From Isoetes taiwanensis (Eukaryota; Streptophyta; Lycopodiopsida; Isoetales; Isoetaceae): DNA of 64,000 nt. The DNA is taken from the NCBI GenBank assembly GCA_021234155.1, contig JAJEKV010000026.1, positions 5,468,189 through 5,532,188 of the forward strand. The letters are read 5' to 3'. The notes below the pieces were generated by a model that did no database searches, had not been told where the DNA came from, and saw only the letters and a list, made by a program, of their open reading frames with translations. Below, in pieces: positions 1-13,130 of this stretch; the stretch's first letter is position 1; each line of letters begins with the position of its first letter. Position numbers and translations under genes: made by a program.

Positions 1-379
1 GGTATTACGTACACAGCTGTACTTAGTGAATCTGAAGATGAGGATAGTGAGAGAACCCGTATTGCATAATGAAGAAACCAAAGTGCCAAAACAAAATTTC
101 ATTACATATAAAAGGTGCACTTCATATATTTCTTTAATGTGTATTCTAAGGGTTTTTATATTTCATTTAAGGAAAAAAACATAGTACAAAAATAGGTGTT
201 CTGCCTCGAAATCAAGGGGATCTCCTCGGGATTTAGACCAAAACCTGTACCTACAAGACTAAACAACATTTAAACATATAATTTATCCTCGATCATGTAG
301 TGATCGCATTAGCTTTGATCCAAAAATTAATGACCATGAGATAGATCAAATAGTTATCGTGAAAGTGAAACCAAATGTG

Positions 380-1160
380 CCATATATCGCCTAGGACATA
401 TCTAATGATCTTGAATAGTAAGGTCCTCAACCTTGAATTACCAAAGCATCCTCAAGATCTTATCCAAATTGTTAATCAAATTTGATGTAGTCCATGAGGA
501 GCATAACATGGGCTTCCCCTGCTTCGCTACACATTTGTGAAAGAGATTAAGAAAAACCTTGTTTCAATCCATTGTGTCTCCATACCTCATGCTTGTTTAG
601 CATTTTCCTCTATGGCTTTGCATGGATCTTCATCTCCCCGCTTCCAACTCAATCAAGGTATCAGCCATTCAACACTGACATCCTCGATCTCATCATCGTA
701 ATCCTCTTCATCTTCTAACAACTTCATCGGTGCTCCCATCCTAAGAAGTCTCCTCCGTGAGCCGCGGAGAATAATACCATCAAACTTGGGCTTAGTACAG
801 TAGAAAAAATTGAAATGCACCATTAAATCTCCCAACTCCTCGGGTCTCCAATCCCTATCATATTTTTCCTTTTAGTACTTTATGAGGCATGACGCTGATT
901 GCCAAGATGTCTAAGAAGGCTTTTTAAGGAGATGAGATTAGGATTTTGCCATTAATGGCAACCTCATTTTGTGCTCTTAAATAACCCGCATAGATAGGCT
1001 TCCCCGTAGTTTGTATCAATTTGTTACTATGATGTAGAAAGTCCAAAGATATTCCTAGGCATCCTTGGATTTAATTGTGAAGTCCAAAACCCAAAAGTCA
1101 TCCAGCCAAGAGCATTGAAAACAAGTTTCAGTTGGTAATTGAGCACATCCTTGCATGCGT
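380..1160 (-). pseudogene. LINE ORF2 C-terminal remnant (copy 1)
   Basis: This is the copy-1 counterpart of 38996-39780. It retains the zf-RVT-like tail in pieces (the codons for CSWLDDFW-like residues near 1080-1150) but is broken by many small indels. No intact frame is left. Everything useful is better read in copy 2. Confidence 0.55.
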
Positions 1161-1164
1161 GAGA

Positions 1165-2228
1165 ACAAGGCGTGTCGCGGAATGAAGAAATGGAGGATAA
1201 AGCACGAGGCCACCGCAAGGGTTACCGATAGCCAGGAAAACACTCCATACATTAAAGTGTGGAGATACTAATATGCATGTATCTAACTATGGCTATCAAG
1301 ACTTCCATCATCCGGGTAGCAAAGCTAAAGCAGAGTCCAGCTACAGATCGTTGTAAATGTCCAAGACATCTCGATAGCACTCCTCCCACAGAGTCCAAAG
1401 ATATCTCGATAGCACTTCCCGCCAGAGTTCAAAGACATGTCGCAAAGACAGCCAAGCACAATGCAAGCGCATATCTACGTTGGTTGCAAACGCTGAGGGA
1501 TGCAGAGGGAAATTGACGATCCTTGACATAAATGGTGTAATCGGGCACGCATAATAAATGTAGGAGAACGGGCCAAGTAATTTTGCCTCCACCTCAAACT
1601 TAACCATGTTGTAAAGAAAACCGCAAGTAAGTACCTCATTTGCGCACTGTATCATGAGTTTGTGGAGTGGGCAATCGCAGAGGTTTGATATTGTGATCCT
1701 GAGTGCTTCTCTTACTCGAATACATGGGATATGGTGGAGGCATTGTTCCCAGATTTAATGGACCAAATTTTGAAGGTATATGTATCAAGAGCAGTTGCTA
1801 TGCATGCGAGCATCCAAGCACGAAGAAAGCAACTTTTTTCAAGGAATTGAAGGTTGTACTTTGAAGATTTTCCTCAATATCATGGTATGATTTTCTTGGT
1901 AGATGTCACTCTCACAAAGGGTTTCTAAACCCTCGCGACACACAACCATTCATGTTATGCCTTCACTGGCAGGAAGAGGACAACTTTTGCAGAAGTTTGT
2001 GTGTCCAAAGATTGATTACTTGTCTTCTCATGCAATAGAAGAAACAATCTCACAGCCTAGATATCACTGATGCATGGTTGTGTGTTGTTGGATTACCGCT
2101 CCCCAACAACTATCTTGTCTCTCGCCTATTATATCCTCAATGCCCGTATTAGGCACGTAAGGCGCTTGTTGGAACCATTCCCGAGGACTCCCAACCACCT
2201 GAAAAACTTCAACGACTCCATGAAATAA
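1165..2228 (+). pseudogene. FCP1-like HAD protein gene, copy 1, frames broken
   Basis: This aligns with 39736-40804 throughout. It keeps the stretch for LTILDINGV-like residues near 1510-1540 and the FPQYHGMIFLVDV region near 1870-1905, but carries several frameshifts. Most differences from copy 2 sit at CAG/CTG, including the repeated CAG-to-CAAAG change at 1395-1450, so the breakage may be technical. The intact version is described at 39736. Confidence 0.7.
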
Positions 2229-2661
2229 ATCCATTATACACCTCACCCCGTGATGATTGCTTTGTGTAATCTTGAGTGATGTCTCTAATACAACATAAAG
2301 GTCTTCAAAATTTAAGACGAAGGGTAATTATAGCACCACACTTTGATTTTGCAAGAGAAAAGAAAAGTAGTTTCGGGGACAGGGTTAATAAACTCCGACA
2401 AATGTTGTTCCAAAGATACGTTTGAAGTAATCGCTCTATGTTATGAATTCCAGCACAATTTTCTCAGAATATATATCAAGCATTGTCTCCAATACTACAA
2501 GCATTGTCTCCAATACTAAAAATAATCTAAATACAGAGGTCCAATACTACAAATATTGTCTCACAAGCATTGTTCCAATACAATCATCAAAATTTGAGAC
2601 AAGTAAACAAGTAACTACAGACTGTTAAAATGATAAAACAAATAGGTCAAAGCATATTCAA

Positions 2662-5600
2662 CCTCATATGGTAGACCTGTCAAGGATCATCCGTGAGTAG
2701 CCCGTTCAAGGGAAAAATCTCGCTGGTACTGTGAATCCGATTCATCTCAAACTTGATTATTGATATCGATGATTCAGATCGGAAGGTCGTAGCTCATTCT
2801 AGTAGCTCCCCTAACTACCATCTAGCCGACAACATAGTACAAAAAATACATGTTCACGACATTGTGGGTTCGGACTAAATTATCCTCGACAATTCTCAAT
2901 AAGGATATGCCTTGGCTTAACATTATTTCACCACATAGAAATCAGATTCTCCCCGATTTCCTCCCCTCACCTACAAATGAAGAAGTTATCACCTTCCTCT
3001 ACATGTTTCCACTAAGCCATTCCCTCCATCACCTTCTCAAAAATGCCTCATCGATTTCGCCTTCTCGCATCTTCACCAAGAAACTTATCCGGGCTTTGTG
3101 TAACATATTTCCAATTTCTAAACCCGGTGGCTTGTTCAATTACCAAGATGACCGGGCCTTTCAAACAGCTACCACGTAAATAACTTTAAACCCTATGTGC
3201 CACTCTTGTGCTTGATTTGGCCGGGCATGTCCTGATGCTGCATTTGCTTGGTCCCTTCCACTCGCATACCCAAACGGCCTCATTCCATCAACATCATCCT
3301 TTCCACTACCCGGCACTGCGAAGGAGACAACAAGCATTGCACCACAGCAAAGATATAATACGTTGACTACTCATCACATTACGCCAGCTCAGTACAGCAC
3401 TTAAAGCAGATGAAAGCACTATTCAAAGACATTACAAGCAGCTTTTACAGCAAAGATTACTCAATAGAATACGCCAGATGAAAGCATAATACCTTTGATG
3501 TCCCCGTTGTTGGTACCTTTCATTCCTGGCGACCACGCTGTGCATCAAGAAAGACTTCTGCAACTTCACCCCATCATACTTGAGTCGCTTCTCCTCTAGT
3601 GAATGCCTCCCTTAAGGACTCCAGCCCCTTGCCCATCATGTTTCCCCTACCATGGCTGTCCAAAAGAAATTCCGGTATACTATTTCCTTCCCTAGCTCAT
3701 AGTGAAATAGAATGGCCGGCAGATTTGAATTGGCTAGAACAACCATTTGACCAAACTATATGCCCGAGAATTCTACACCATTTGATACAAGCCATGAATT
3801 GTGCTTCCTAAGACAAGGTCGCATAAAAAAGAGTGTCATGAATCTTGTCATCACTAAGTAAAATGGGTTTCCTTCAATAGCTTTTCTCGATCCTAATCCC
3901 ATGTCCATCCTATACATGATGTGGACGAGAATTGTTATCCTCGTCATTGTGCCAATGCTTTGAACCTCCCTTTGTATTTTTATGTCGTAATTTTCTCAAG
4001 AAAATCAATTGGCTTAAAACAATGGTGCTATCTAGATATTGTCCAGCAACTCTCGAATTGCATGGCCTGCCATCTAGCCCCCTGTAATTGTGTGGCAATT
4101 TTAATATCTTCAACGGAACACAAATATGAAATGAAATCCTTCATCAGCTGCTCTCTTTGTAAGACAATCTATGACCGGCTTTATCCTTTTTTTCCTCACG
4201 CATTTGAGGTCTCCTTGTGCTGCAACTTCAGTCATGGTCTCACCAAATTTCACTCTGGATTTCTTTTACTTTTGTTTCCCCTTCTTCTTGTGCTGTACTC
4301 TTCAGTCATGGTCCCACCAAATACCTTTGATTTCTTACTTTGTTTCCCTTCTTGGTGGCATTGATCTTTCTTCTCACGCTAATCTAACACTTCCTTTTGG
4401 TAATGTACTGCGAACTCCACCAGCCTTCTTCTATCTCCACTGGAATTGGTAACAAGGTCCTCAGAAAGCATAAAAATGTAAGATTAGCGCAGTTGAAAAG
4501 CACAAAAAGCAGATTCTCCGGGCCGATGACAAGACATAGCAAAGATGTTTCAAAGATGCACAAAGAGAGAGTATTAATATTTCAAACGCTTTCCATTCAA
4601 GCAAGAACTCATGATTTCTCTCTTTCTCTTGGACATATATAGGAAGACTTTTTATGCCACGCTCGACATTTCTCGCGACCAAGCAATATGTTTATACCAT
4701 TCTTCACCCTCGCTTGTTGCAAACCATGTAAATTTCCGTAGCTCAAGTTGAGCTATACGATGTTGGCCGGCTGACATTTCTCACTGTGTCTAACCCATCT
4801 CGAAAACATTTGCACTTCTTCACCATGAAATCCAGCTGCTGACCTTTAATGCATTCGTGGCTACCCCCGACATACTCCAACTCTTCATATGGTATATGCA
4901 AATGCCAGGTTTCCCTTTCCTCGATACTTCTCTACATAAATAGGCTTCAACTTCTCGAAAAGCCTTTTACAAATGTGGTGTTCGTGGATGTGCCTTTTGT
5001 ATTGTTGAAATAGCTGCAAACCTGAATGGTGGCCTTGGTTAGAAATATTTATGCAATAATAACAAGGAGCTTTTGTATGGAAACTTATACCGCGGTGGAC
5101 CTCCATATATAAGGATAAGAAATTCGGAAGCCCTCGGACTTCCAACAAGTTGTTCACAACATATTTCGCAAGGAGAGACTCGGCTATTCTTTGTTTCCGT
5201 GACTCGCTATGCTTTGCTTGCAAGGGGTGAGAGAATCGACTCAACCTCCTTTTGGAAGCAAAACCACTTTAATTATCCCAAGGATCTGGCTCCGACATTT
5301 TCTTAATGCAATGTAGCTTGCAATTGTTGACCCCATGCAACCTATCATAAGAAATATTGCACATTAATCAATGAACATATCCCACCAAGATCACCTCGCC
5401 AGATACAAGCACTTAAAAGCATAAAGAAGCTACTGCATGAAAAGCAAGAATTAGATGTACCCAATACCGCCATAGTGGAATTGCATCCGGATTTTGTGGA
5501 AGAAGTCATCACCGTCAAGGTTCTCGCTCTCCAAATATCATGGTTCCTTTGCCCTTTGTGGTCGCCATTGTCTGCTTCAGTTGTTGAGCAAAGACCCTCG

Positions 5601-6222
5601 GCCGCCTTTGCACTCCTTTGGATTTGGCAAATTCCGTGCTCCGAGATTTCCATTTCGTGGGGAGGATGAACCAATCTCTTCATCACATCGGCCTTGAGTT
5701 CTGTGAATGCTTTTTGGTGAGCTTGTTGAAGTAATCAACTACAAGCTTGGCTATTTTTTGCCTCAAGGCCTCATGCTCGTATCTTCCGCTCAATCGGCCG
5801 CTTTCATCTTATTCCGTATTCAGATTCTCTCGCATCCACTTCTTTAAATTCGCGTAGGGAACCGATCTTCACGCCGATATTTCCTTTGCGTTAGATTGAC
5901 ATCCAACAAATCGAACACCGTATTGGAATTCATCAGCTGAAAAAATCCAATGGTAAACGCGGTGGATTGCCTCCTTCCGTGCCCAGACGTGAGAGCTTCT
6001 GGCGCGAAATTCCCCGAGAGGGAGAATAAGTGAATTGAGGAGAATATGCGCCGTGGGCCGCAGATCGGCGAAGTTCCTCGACTCGAATCGGGAATTTGTT
6101 AACGCATCACCACTCGCGTAATCCAGCCAAAATCCCACAATCATTTTCCTAACGCATTCGCTGGTGAGGTGGGATGTGCGCAGTACATGAAGGGCCAAAA
6201 AATGACTCCGCAAAGTTACCAC
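2662..6222 (-). pseudogene. Transposase-like multi-exon gene, copy 1, frames broken
   Basis: This matches 41231-44683 on the same strand. The best-kept pieces are the N-terminal exon near 5345-5686 (KGQRNHDIWRARTL region), the cysteine-rich exon near 4460-5240, and the HNSWLVSNGVEF segment near 3756-3947. Frame breaks coincide with CAG/CTG differences. See the copy-2 entry for domains. Confidence 0.65.
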
Positions 6223-6324
6223 TCAGCACCCAAATTAAGCAAAAGTTGTGGTGCTTTGCCGCTAAACCCCGCTATAAGCATGCATCCCGACGATGCTTTG
6301 ATACCCACTAGCATACTTTTACCC

Positions 6325-7640
6325 AGCAGCCAATGACTGCTCGCTGGAGCAATTGAGCTCAATTCTTCATGCATAGCCTTTAGCCATTGTTCAGATTGTG
6401 AACCTTTTTAATTGCTTCCTCAAAGTTTTGAAGTTCAGAGATGAAGTCTTCACAAAGACATAATCTTGGCTTTCAAGATGGTGCCTTTGTAATGCAGACA
6501 GACGGATGGAATCATGGAATGGCAGGGCATAGGTGCCTCAATAGGCTCACACTTCAAGTAACCACAGTCAGGTCTATCCGGTTGGTCAAACATATCAGCA
6601 GCGTGATCTTTATCGATGGGATTGGCATGATGTGATGTAGATGAAGCAGATGGAGTTGGCAAGACATATGGCATACTAATATCATGTTCTTCTCCGCATA
6701 ATGATGAAAGTGGACATATCATGTGTGGACTCTTGGAAAACAACTTTCAAATTCATTAAACCTGCACTCCATTAACTCACTCATAAGTTTGTGCCGGGTG
6801 TCTAGAAATCGATAAGCTTTTCTCGCTGTCGGGCAAAGATCCCAAAACATGCAAAGGTTTTGCTTGTACCTCCATCTTCTTATTTGATAATGGTAACTTA
6901 ACAAATGCCCTCAAGATCCAAAAACTTTAGCATGTGCAATTGATGCATGCTTTCCTCGGCCTCAAACAACTTCGTGAATTTTGAACATGAGACTAGCATG
7001 TGGAACTCTATTCATGAGATAGGCAAATGTCATATTGCCACTCCCAAAAACCAAGTGTCGAACATTCATTGCAATAAGCAATGTTCTTGCCATTTCAATC
7101 AAGCTTCAATTCACTTTTCACCGCCATTTTGTTCTAGAGTATGAGGAGCAAAGGAGCTGGTATTCAATCGAATGTGTAACGAAAAAGTCTCAAACATGTT
7201 TGAGCGTAACTCTCCACCATTGTCCGATTCGATAGCAATGATCCGATCAGGTCTTTTGAACTGAGTTTTGAACATTTGAAATGCTCAAAACACCGGATTC
7301 TTTTGTTTTCGCTAGAAATACACAAATACCTTGCGGAGAAATCAATATCAAGAAAGACCAAGAAATACCCTTTGACAATACGCCAGTAGTGGGAGGGATT
7401 AACCAGTCCACACGTACCGGGCAGGTGAACTAATTCAAGCCGCTTGAAGCATGTGAGAAGTGGACAATGGGAAGTGATTTCTGGTAAACTTTCCTGCATG
7501 CATGCATTACAAGGTTTCTTTCTTGTTTCTTGCCTTTTATTAACCCTAACCGATCAAAAGATTAACCTTTCTGCATGCACAATATGCCCTTAACCTCGCG
7601 GATGCCGATAGATGTATCTCAGGTGGTTCTCGCGAACAAA
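6325..7640 (-). pseudogene. Ty1/copia integrase-RT fragment (copy 1)
   Basis: This is the counterpart of 44873-46181. It encodes broken pieces of the copia integrase and the start of RT on the minus strand, ending at the Mutator-like insertion. Frames are not continuous. Confidence 0.7.
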
Positions 7641-7655
7641 GTCAGATGAATTAAA

Positions 7656-10600
7656 GTGCGCGGACTCCATTCCATTCCCACTTTTTTATGAACTCATAAT
7701 TTATACAAAAGAAGCACTTCAACCAAAACTCGGCCATAATTGAATTTTTATCTATTAGTGCATCCAAGCTTTTGTTCCAGCTTCTTGGATAGCGACGAGA
7801 ACAAGAACAATGCAACGCTAAACATAGGAATTTCATTACAAATTGAAACCAAAGTTCTAATTGAAAGACTTAGTTGAACATTTTGGCCTCCTATTTTCTC
7901 TTAGGTGGGTAGACAATAGATCACAAATTCCAACAAAATTAAGCAAATTATTTACTTAATCACCCAAAAATACTAGTTTTGAGATACCTTATATTTATAA
8001 ATGGCCTTATTACAATATATATTGGCGCTGGGTGAAGAGATCATAGTGGTGGTATGGGCACAATGATTACACCCTCTTCACACACATGAACCACCTAGTG
8101 CAAAGGGCTGCGGGATTTCCTCCTAGTCACTCTTTGTTAAATCCATGCATCTATAGAATTCTCAGATGAGGAGTCTTTATGGGCCGTGTGTTTGTAATAT
8201 GTCCAACTGATGTCACCACCCTCTTCTCTAAGACCTTTCTTCAATGAATCGATCTTTTCATTGTCTCTAAGCATGTACTATCCGGTCGAGATAAGGACTC
8301 AAGTAAGAGACAAAATCAAATTAGTCAAGGGATGTTACATGCAAAATAAAATAAAATAAAACACGCCTTAGGGCCATTTTTGAAAATACAAAAGTACGAG
8401 AAAGGCGTTCTCGTGAGGGAAAAACACAATAGCTCTTCGACTACGAGTCGAGAAAGGCAGCTCAAAGCTTAAAACACAAGTTTTAGGTCGTAAGGTCTTC
8501 TTGACTCATGAAGCAAAATAAAATAAAAAACGCAGGTTTTAGGATTGGCTCCTCGACTCACGAGTCGGTGAAAGGCAGTTCAAGGCCAGAAACACAGTTT
8601 TAGTCGAAGGCCTTCGACCAGAAGGAAAGGCGTACCAAAGCCAAAACGCAGATTTTAGGGATTTGGGAAGGTCTTCTCACTGCGGAGTCGAAAGGCACCA
8701 AGGCCGTAAACACGTTTTAAGTCAGAGGCCTCGGTCATGAATGAAAGGCGATCAAAGCCAAAACGCAGTTTTGTGGGTCGGGAAGGTCTCGACTCAAGCG
8801 AAATGAGAAAGGCGTTTCAAAGCAAAAACGCAGTTTTAGAGTTTGAGGCCTCGATCAGCGAAGTCGAGAAAGGCGCTCAAAGCCGCAAACGAAGTTTTAG
8901 CCAGAAGGCCTTTCTCGACTTTGGCAGTCGAGAAAGGCACCAAAGTTTAAAATGCAGTTTGCGGCCTTTCTTGACTCAAGCGAGTCTAAAAAAGGGCAAC
9001 AGAGTAAAAAAGGGCAATTTCAAAGCTCAGACTGGTGAAAAATAGATACATACTATGAAAAATAGACCCTCCTACGCATTTTCCATGAAAAATAGACCTC
9101 CCCATGTATTATCTATCGACACATATCCAATGGACCCTCCCCTTTCTAATGGACCATACATACCATATAGCTATATGAAGAGGGACCATTGGGCTCATAT
9201 TTAGCTATGTAAAGAGTAATGCCTAATGCATTACGTGTAATAGCAAACATATGCACCTATAATGCACATTATAACCTACGAGAGCCTATTAGACCTTATG
9301 CATTAAATCTATTAATATGCATTAGACCTATTAATATAAAATTTTGTCCCCATTTTAGTCTTGAACCTTCAAAATGGGTTAAAACAAGTGTAAATTATAT
9401 CATGATCTTCTTCAAGAAAGTTAACTTTTTACCTTTAGAATGTTAATATATGCCTAGGAACGCACCATGGCAACATAATGTTTAATGTGTGAACATAGTA
9501 GCACACAATACATAAAAAGTAGCACACATTACAAAAGAGAAATTGGGGACATGTCAAAACATAATCCTATATATTATTAGCATTTATTTTACACTTCCTT
9601 TTCAACGACATTTTAATTCCCCTTTTTCTAATACTCCCTCATTTTTCCTACCATGCTTGAATTTTAAATTTGGTACATACCTTTTAGATCTAAACTCCTT
9701 GTGTAAATTGGGGACACGCCAAAATATAATCCTATATATTATTAGCATTTATTTTACACTTCCTTTTCGACGACATTTTACCCCTTTTTCTAATACCCTC
9801 AGCTTTTCCCGCCACCATGCTTGAATTTTAAAATTTGGTACATACCTTGAGACGAACTCCTTTGTACCACTTGACTCTTTGTTTCTTGGAAGAAGCTCCC
9901 GTGAGGCATAGCTCCCACCGAACTGACCCGAACCAAAAGCTTCACAAAATTTTATGGAGAGTCGAGATAAAAATGACATAGGGCTCAAAGGCTTTTATTT
10001 TCCCTTTGTTATTTGAAGCTTTAAGCCATGGTCTAGTTTTCAAATCCAGTTTTCAAACTCACCATCCGCTTAAGCAAAGGATTTGGTAGAGCAGAGGATG
10101 AAGAAGGAAGGGTGATGAAAGAATGCAGATGAAAAAGATCCTGCCAGATGAAAAAGATCCGCATGGCTTCTTCTCTCGAAGATCCCTGGGCTTCACTTCT
10201 TCAACCCGGCACCTTCATTCCATTCTTTTCTCGCCATCTCATTCTTTTTCTCGCTTTGTGACACAAATGGCTAAGAAGTTTATCAATAGCAAGCCCTAAA
10301 ACCGCTCTCAGAGGGATGGATCTCACACGGGCATAAGGAAGAGGGGCTATGCGGAAGATATGCAAAGCAGAAATTAGAGATCCATGGAAAAAAAACCAGT
10401 GGTATGGTTAGGAATATTTGATCATAGAGGAAGTCAAAGTAAAAGCACAAAGCATAAGGATACAAAGAGCTAGACCAAGGTGGGAGCCAAAGCTTAAAAA
10501 CAAATTTTATGATCGAGCACTAGCTGTGGATCTAGAATAGAAGACCCGTGGACTCAAGCCCTAAGAACCCGGGTGGATTCTCTCGGCCTCTCTCATTCTT

Positions 10601-11778
10601 TAGGAAGCTCGTATAATTCCAAAATGAAGCACATGGACTGGAATTCTAAGCAAAATCGCATTCTGTAAATCTATTTCATGGCGTAGCCCCTTTCTCCACC
10701 ACAAGAACTACGGGGATGGCGGCCCCTTCTCTCAATTTCACAAGAACTAGAAGCTTCGGGCCCGTTTCCAATCAAGTAAGAGATTTGAAAATCCTAAATT
10801 CGGCTCATCTTTCTACACCGGGTGGTTCCTAAGGCCCTTCCTCTAATGGGTGTTTTTCTAGACTTTCGCCATTTTCTCCTATTTTTCTCTGCCTAAGGAT
10901 CAGAGGCTATGGAATCGCCAGATATGATGATGTGAGTATAATGGGTACGCTTAAGAATCGGACATAGCCCTAGCCATAGCCATGGCTTGAAGCTCAAATT
11001 AACAAAATCGCCACCTGCTCAATGCTTAGAGATGGAGGTTTTATGGGGCAAGAAATTGCTGCTCACAGAAGAAAAGCCATAGCCGCTCAGTGGAGAATTT
11101 CCGCCATAGCCTATAGTCCCATCCATTCTCCTCCCGCCTTGCAAAATATTTTCAGCTAAAGAGTTCTCCGCACGAAGCAATCCTCCCTCGGGTAGACACA
11201 AGCAATTCTCCTATGCCTTTTGGAGTATGAGCCTAGGGGAGTCAGCCCCACTAGTCGAGAAATCAGCCTAGCCTATTAGATTAATTATATATATTGTTTT
11301 TTTAATTAGTTATAATAATGTTAATTATATTCAAGTAATTATATTATTGATTTATAATTATATTGATTATAATTATTAAAGGTTGCCCATCTTGCCCCTT
11401 TGCCCTTTCTCTCCTTCCCATTTGCCCATTTGCCCATCCTCCTCCCCCCTCTTTCTCTTTGCCCCCTCCCGCCTGCCCATCCTCCTTCCCTTTCTCCAGC
11501 TTGCCTCTATCCCATCCTCCTCCCTCTCCAAATTCAGCTTGCCTTCTTTCCCATCCCTCCCCCACTGTCTCTTGCCCATCCTCCCTCCCCTCTAGTTGCC
11601 TCTTGCCCACCCTCCGGACTCTCAAACCTTCTCACCATCTCCCCTTCTTTCTGATTGTTGTTTGTAAATGTTATTGTTGTTTTATTAAGACAAAATTCTA
11701 TTCAAGCACTCAATTCAAAAAAATTGAGTATGAGTCCCATTTTCAGTCCGAGTCCCAAAATCTCAAGATTTGTCCCAC
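7656..11778. mobile_element. Mutator-like element with AP2/ERF gene (copy 1)
   Basis: This is the counterpart of 46192-50334. The right end is still clear (GTCCCAC near 11772 followed by TTAATTAAA), while the left end is garbled near 7651-7665. It contains the degraded palindrome array at about 8395-9005, the two AT-rich direct repeats near 9540-9850, the ERF gene near 10267-10760 and the pyrimidine tract near 11390-11640. Confidence 0.6.
10267..10760 (+). pseudogene. AP2/ERF gene fragment (copy 1)
   Basis: The start ATGGCTAAGAAG is kept at 10267 and the later codons for AEIRDPWKK-like residues can be followed near 10370-10400. Indels break the frame more than in copy 2 (48814-49280), where the domain is described. 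Confidence 0.5.
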
Positions 11779-11789
11779 TTCTTAATTAA

Positions 11790-13104
11790 ATGCAACTTAA
11801 CAAGATTGAGATACTCCACCCAAACACCTTGAATTTGATATAAATTGCCGAATTCTAAATGCCGAACAAATTTCTTGTGAGCAAAGATTCAAGATATCAC
11901 ACTTGTGAGTAAAGAACCGATCTCATATCCATCATCCGTAGTTTACTCACCGACAAGATTTTGTATAACCTGTGCACATACAATACTATGCAATTCAAGA
12001 CCTAAGATGTACCAAGCATGATTTTTAATTGCACCGAGCCAATAGCAACTTGTACATGATGATCTCCCCATTTTGATAGTGCGAGATGTAAGCTCCTTAT
12101 ATTGAATAAAGAATTCTTTTCTCGAGGAGTCATATGACTTGTGGCCCTTGAATCCATAAATCAAATAACCTCAAGATTCCTCTTTAAGGCCCTCCATGGA
12201 AGCATAGAGAAATTCTCTCAAGTAATAAAGCTTTGTTCTTCATCCTTAGTCTCTTTAGTTTTGTCAATGTGCCCTTCTTGAACAAATTGGCCTTTTTCGT
12301 GGTTTGGACTCGGATACGAAGCGGGAGCTGCAAATCTTTTGCTAAATGCCCAAGAACTTGACATCTATAGCAAGTAATTTTTGATCTATCAAACCTACCC
12401 TTGGAGTTTTGAATGAGCTCGGCTTGGGCTTTGCTTGCATGTACATTAAAGGTTTCTCGAATGAGTTTGAGTTCATTCTTGGCGAATCACTTCAACTTTA
12501 AGGTGCTCTAGAGCCTTCTCAAAGGTATAATCAGGCAAATCTGCCCTCCATATTGATGATAATCCCTTCAAATGTCCGTGGTAGACTATTCAAAAGAACA
12601 TGCAGACTTTTCATCTTGATAATATCCACCCTGTGGATTTGCAATTCATCAAGCAAGTCTTTCATAAGACAAATGTATTCCATGAAATCAGCTCAATTTG
12701 GTAAATGAAGCCCATACAAGCGCTTCCCGATTAATGGAATTTCCAGCAAGATTTGATGCATATTGATTCACAAGAATGCGCCAAATATCACATACGAGCT
12801 CGCTCCTTTGACAAGTCGAGCTGGTGTATCATCCAAATGAGGATAATTAAGCGGACCTTCACGATCCTTCTCGGCAAGATCTTTGGCGAAGCATTCGGGC
12901 AACCTCAATCCCTTCATCGGAAGCATCAAGATTACACACACACATCCTCCCCGGCGGTTGGATTTTGAACCACATTCCAGGTCCTTATCCTCAAGGAGCA
13001 TACGGATTAAGCCACTTCGAGCTGGAAGTTACGGTAGAGTAAACCTCGGAACTAGGCGCCATTCATAGGAGGTAAGACCTTCTCCATTTACAGCGAGAAT
13101 CCAT
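11790..13104 (-). pseudogene. Ty1/copia gag-protease fragment (copy 1)
   Basis: This is the 5' half of the copia element, matching 50345-51675. The gag start codon corresponds to the CAT at 13102-13104. The gag and protease frames are fragmented by small indels. Confidence 0.7.
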
Positions 13105-13130
13105 CCGTTAAAAAAAAAAAAAAAAAATTT

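Noticed and set aside
11344-11785. Pro/Ser/Leu-rich and Gly/Glu/Arg-rich proteins at the pyrimidine tract
   Set aside because: Both strands are open only because of low-complexity composition. The same occurs at 49878-50339.
1-13104. Copy 1 as an anciently diverged paralog
   Set aside because: The differences are not spread over codon positions or transitions; they sit at CAG/CTG as stereotyped indels while the intervals stay identical. The adjacent 5 kb is almost identical to copy 2.
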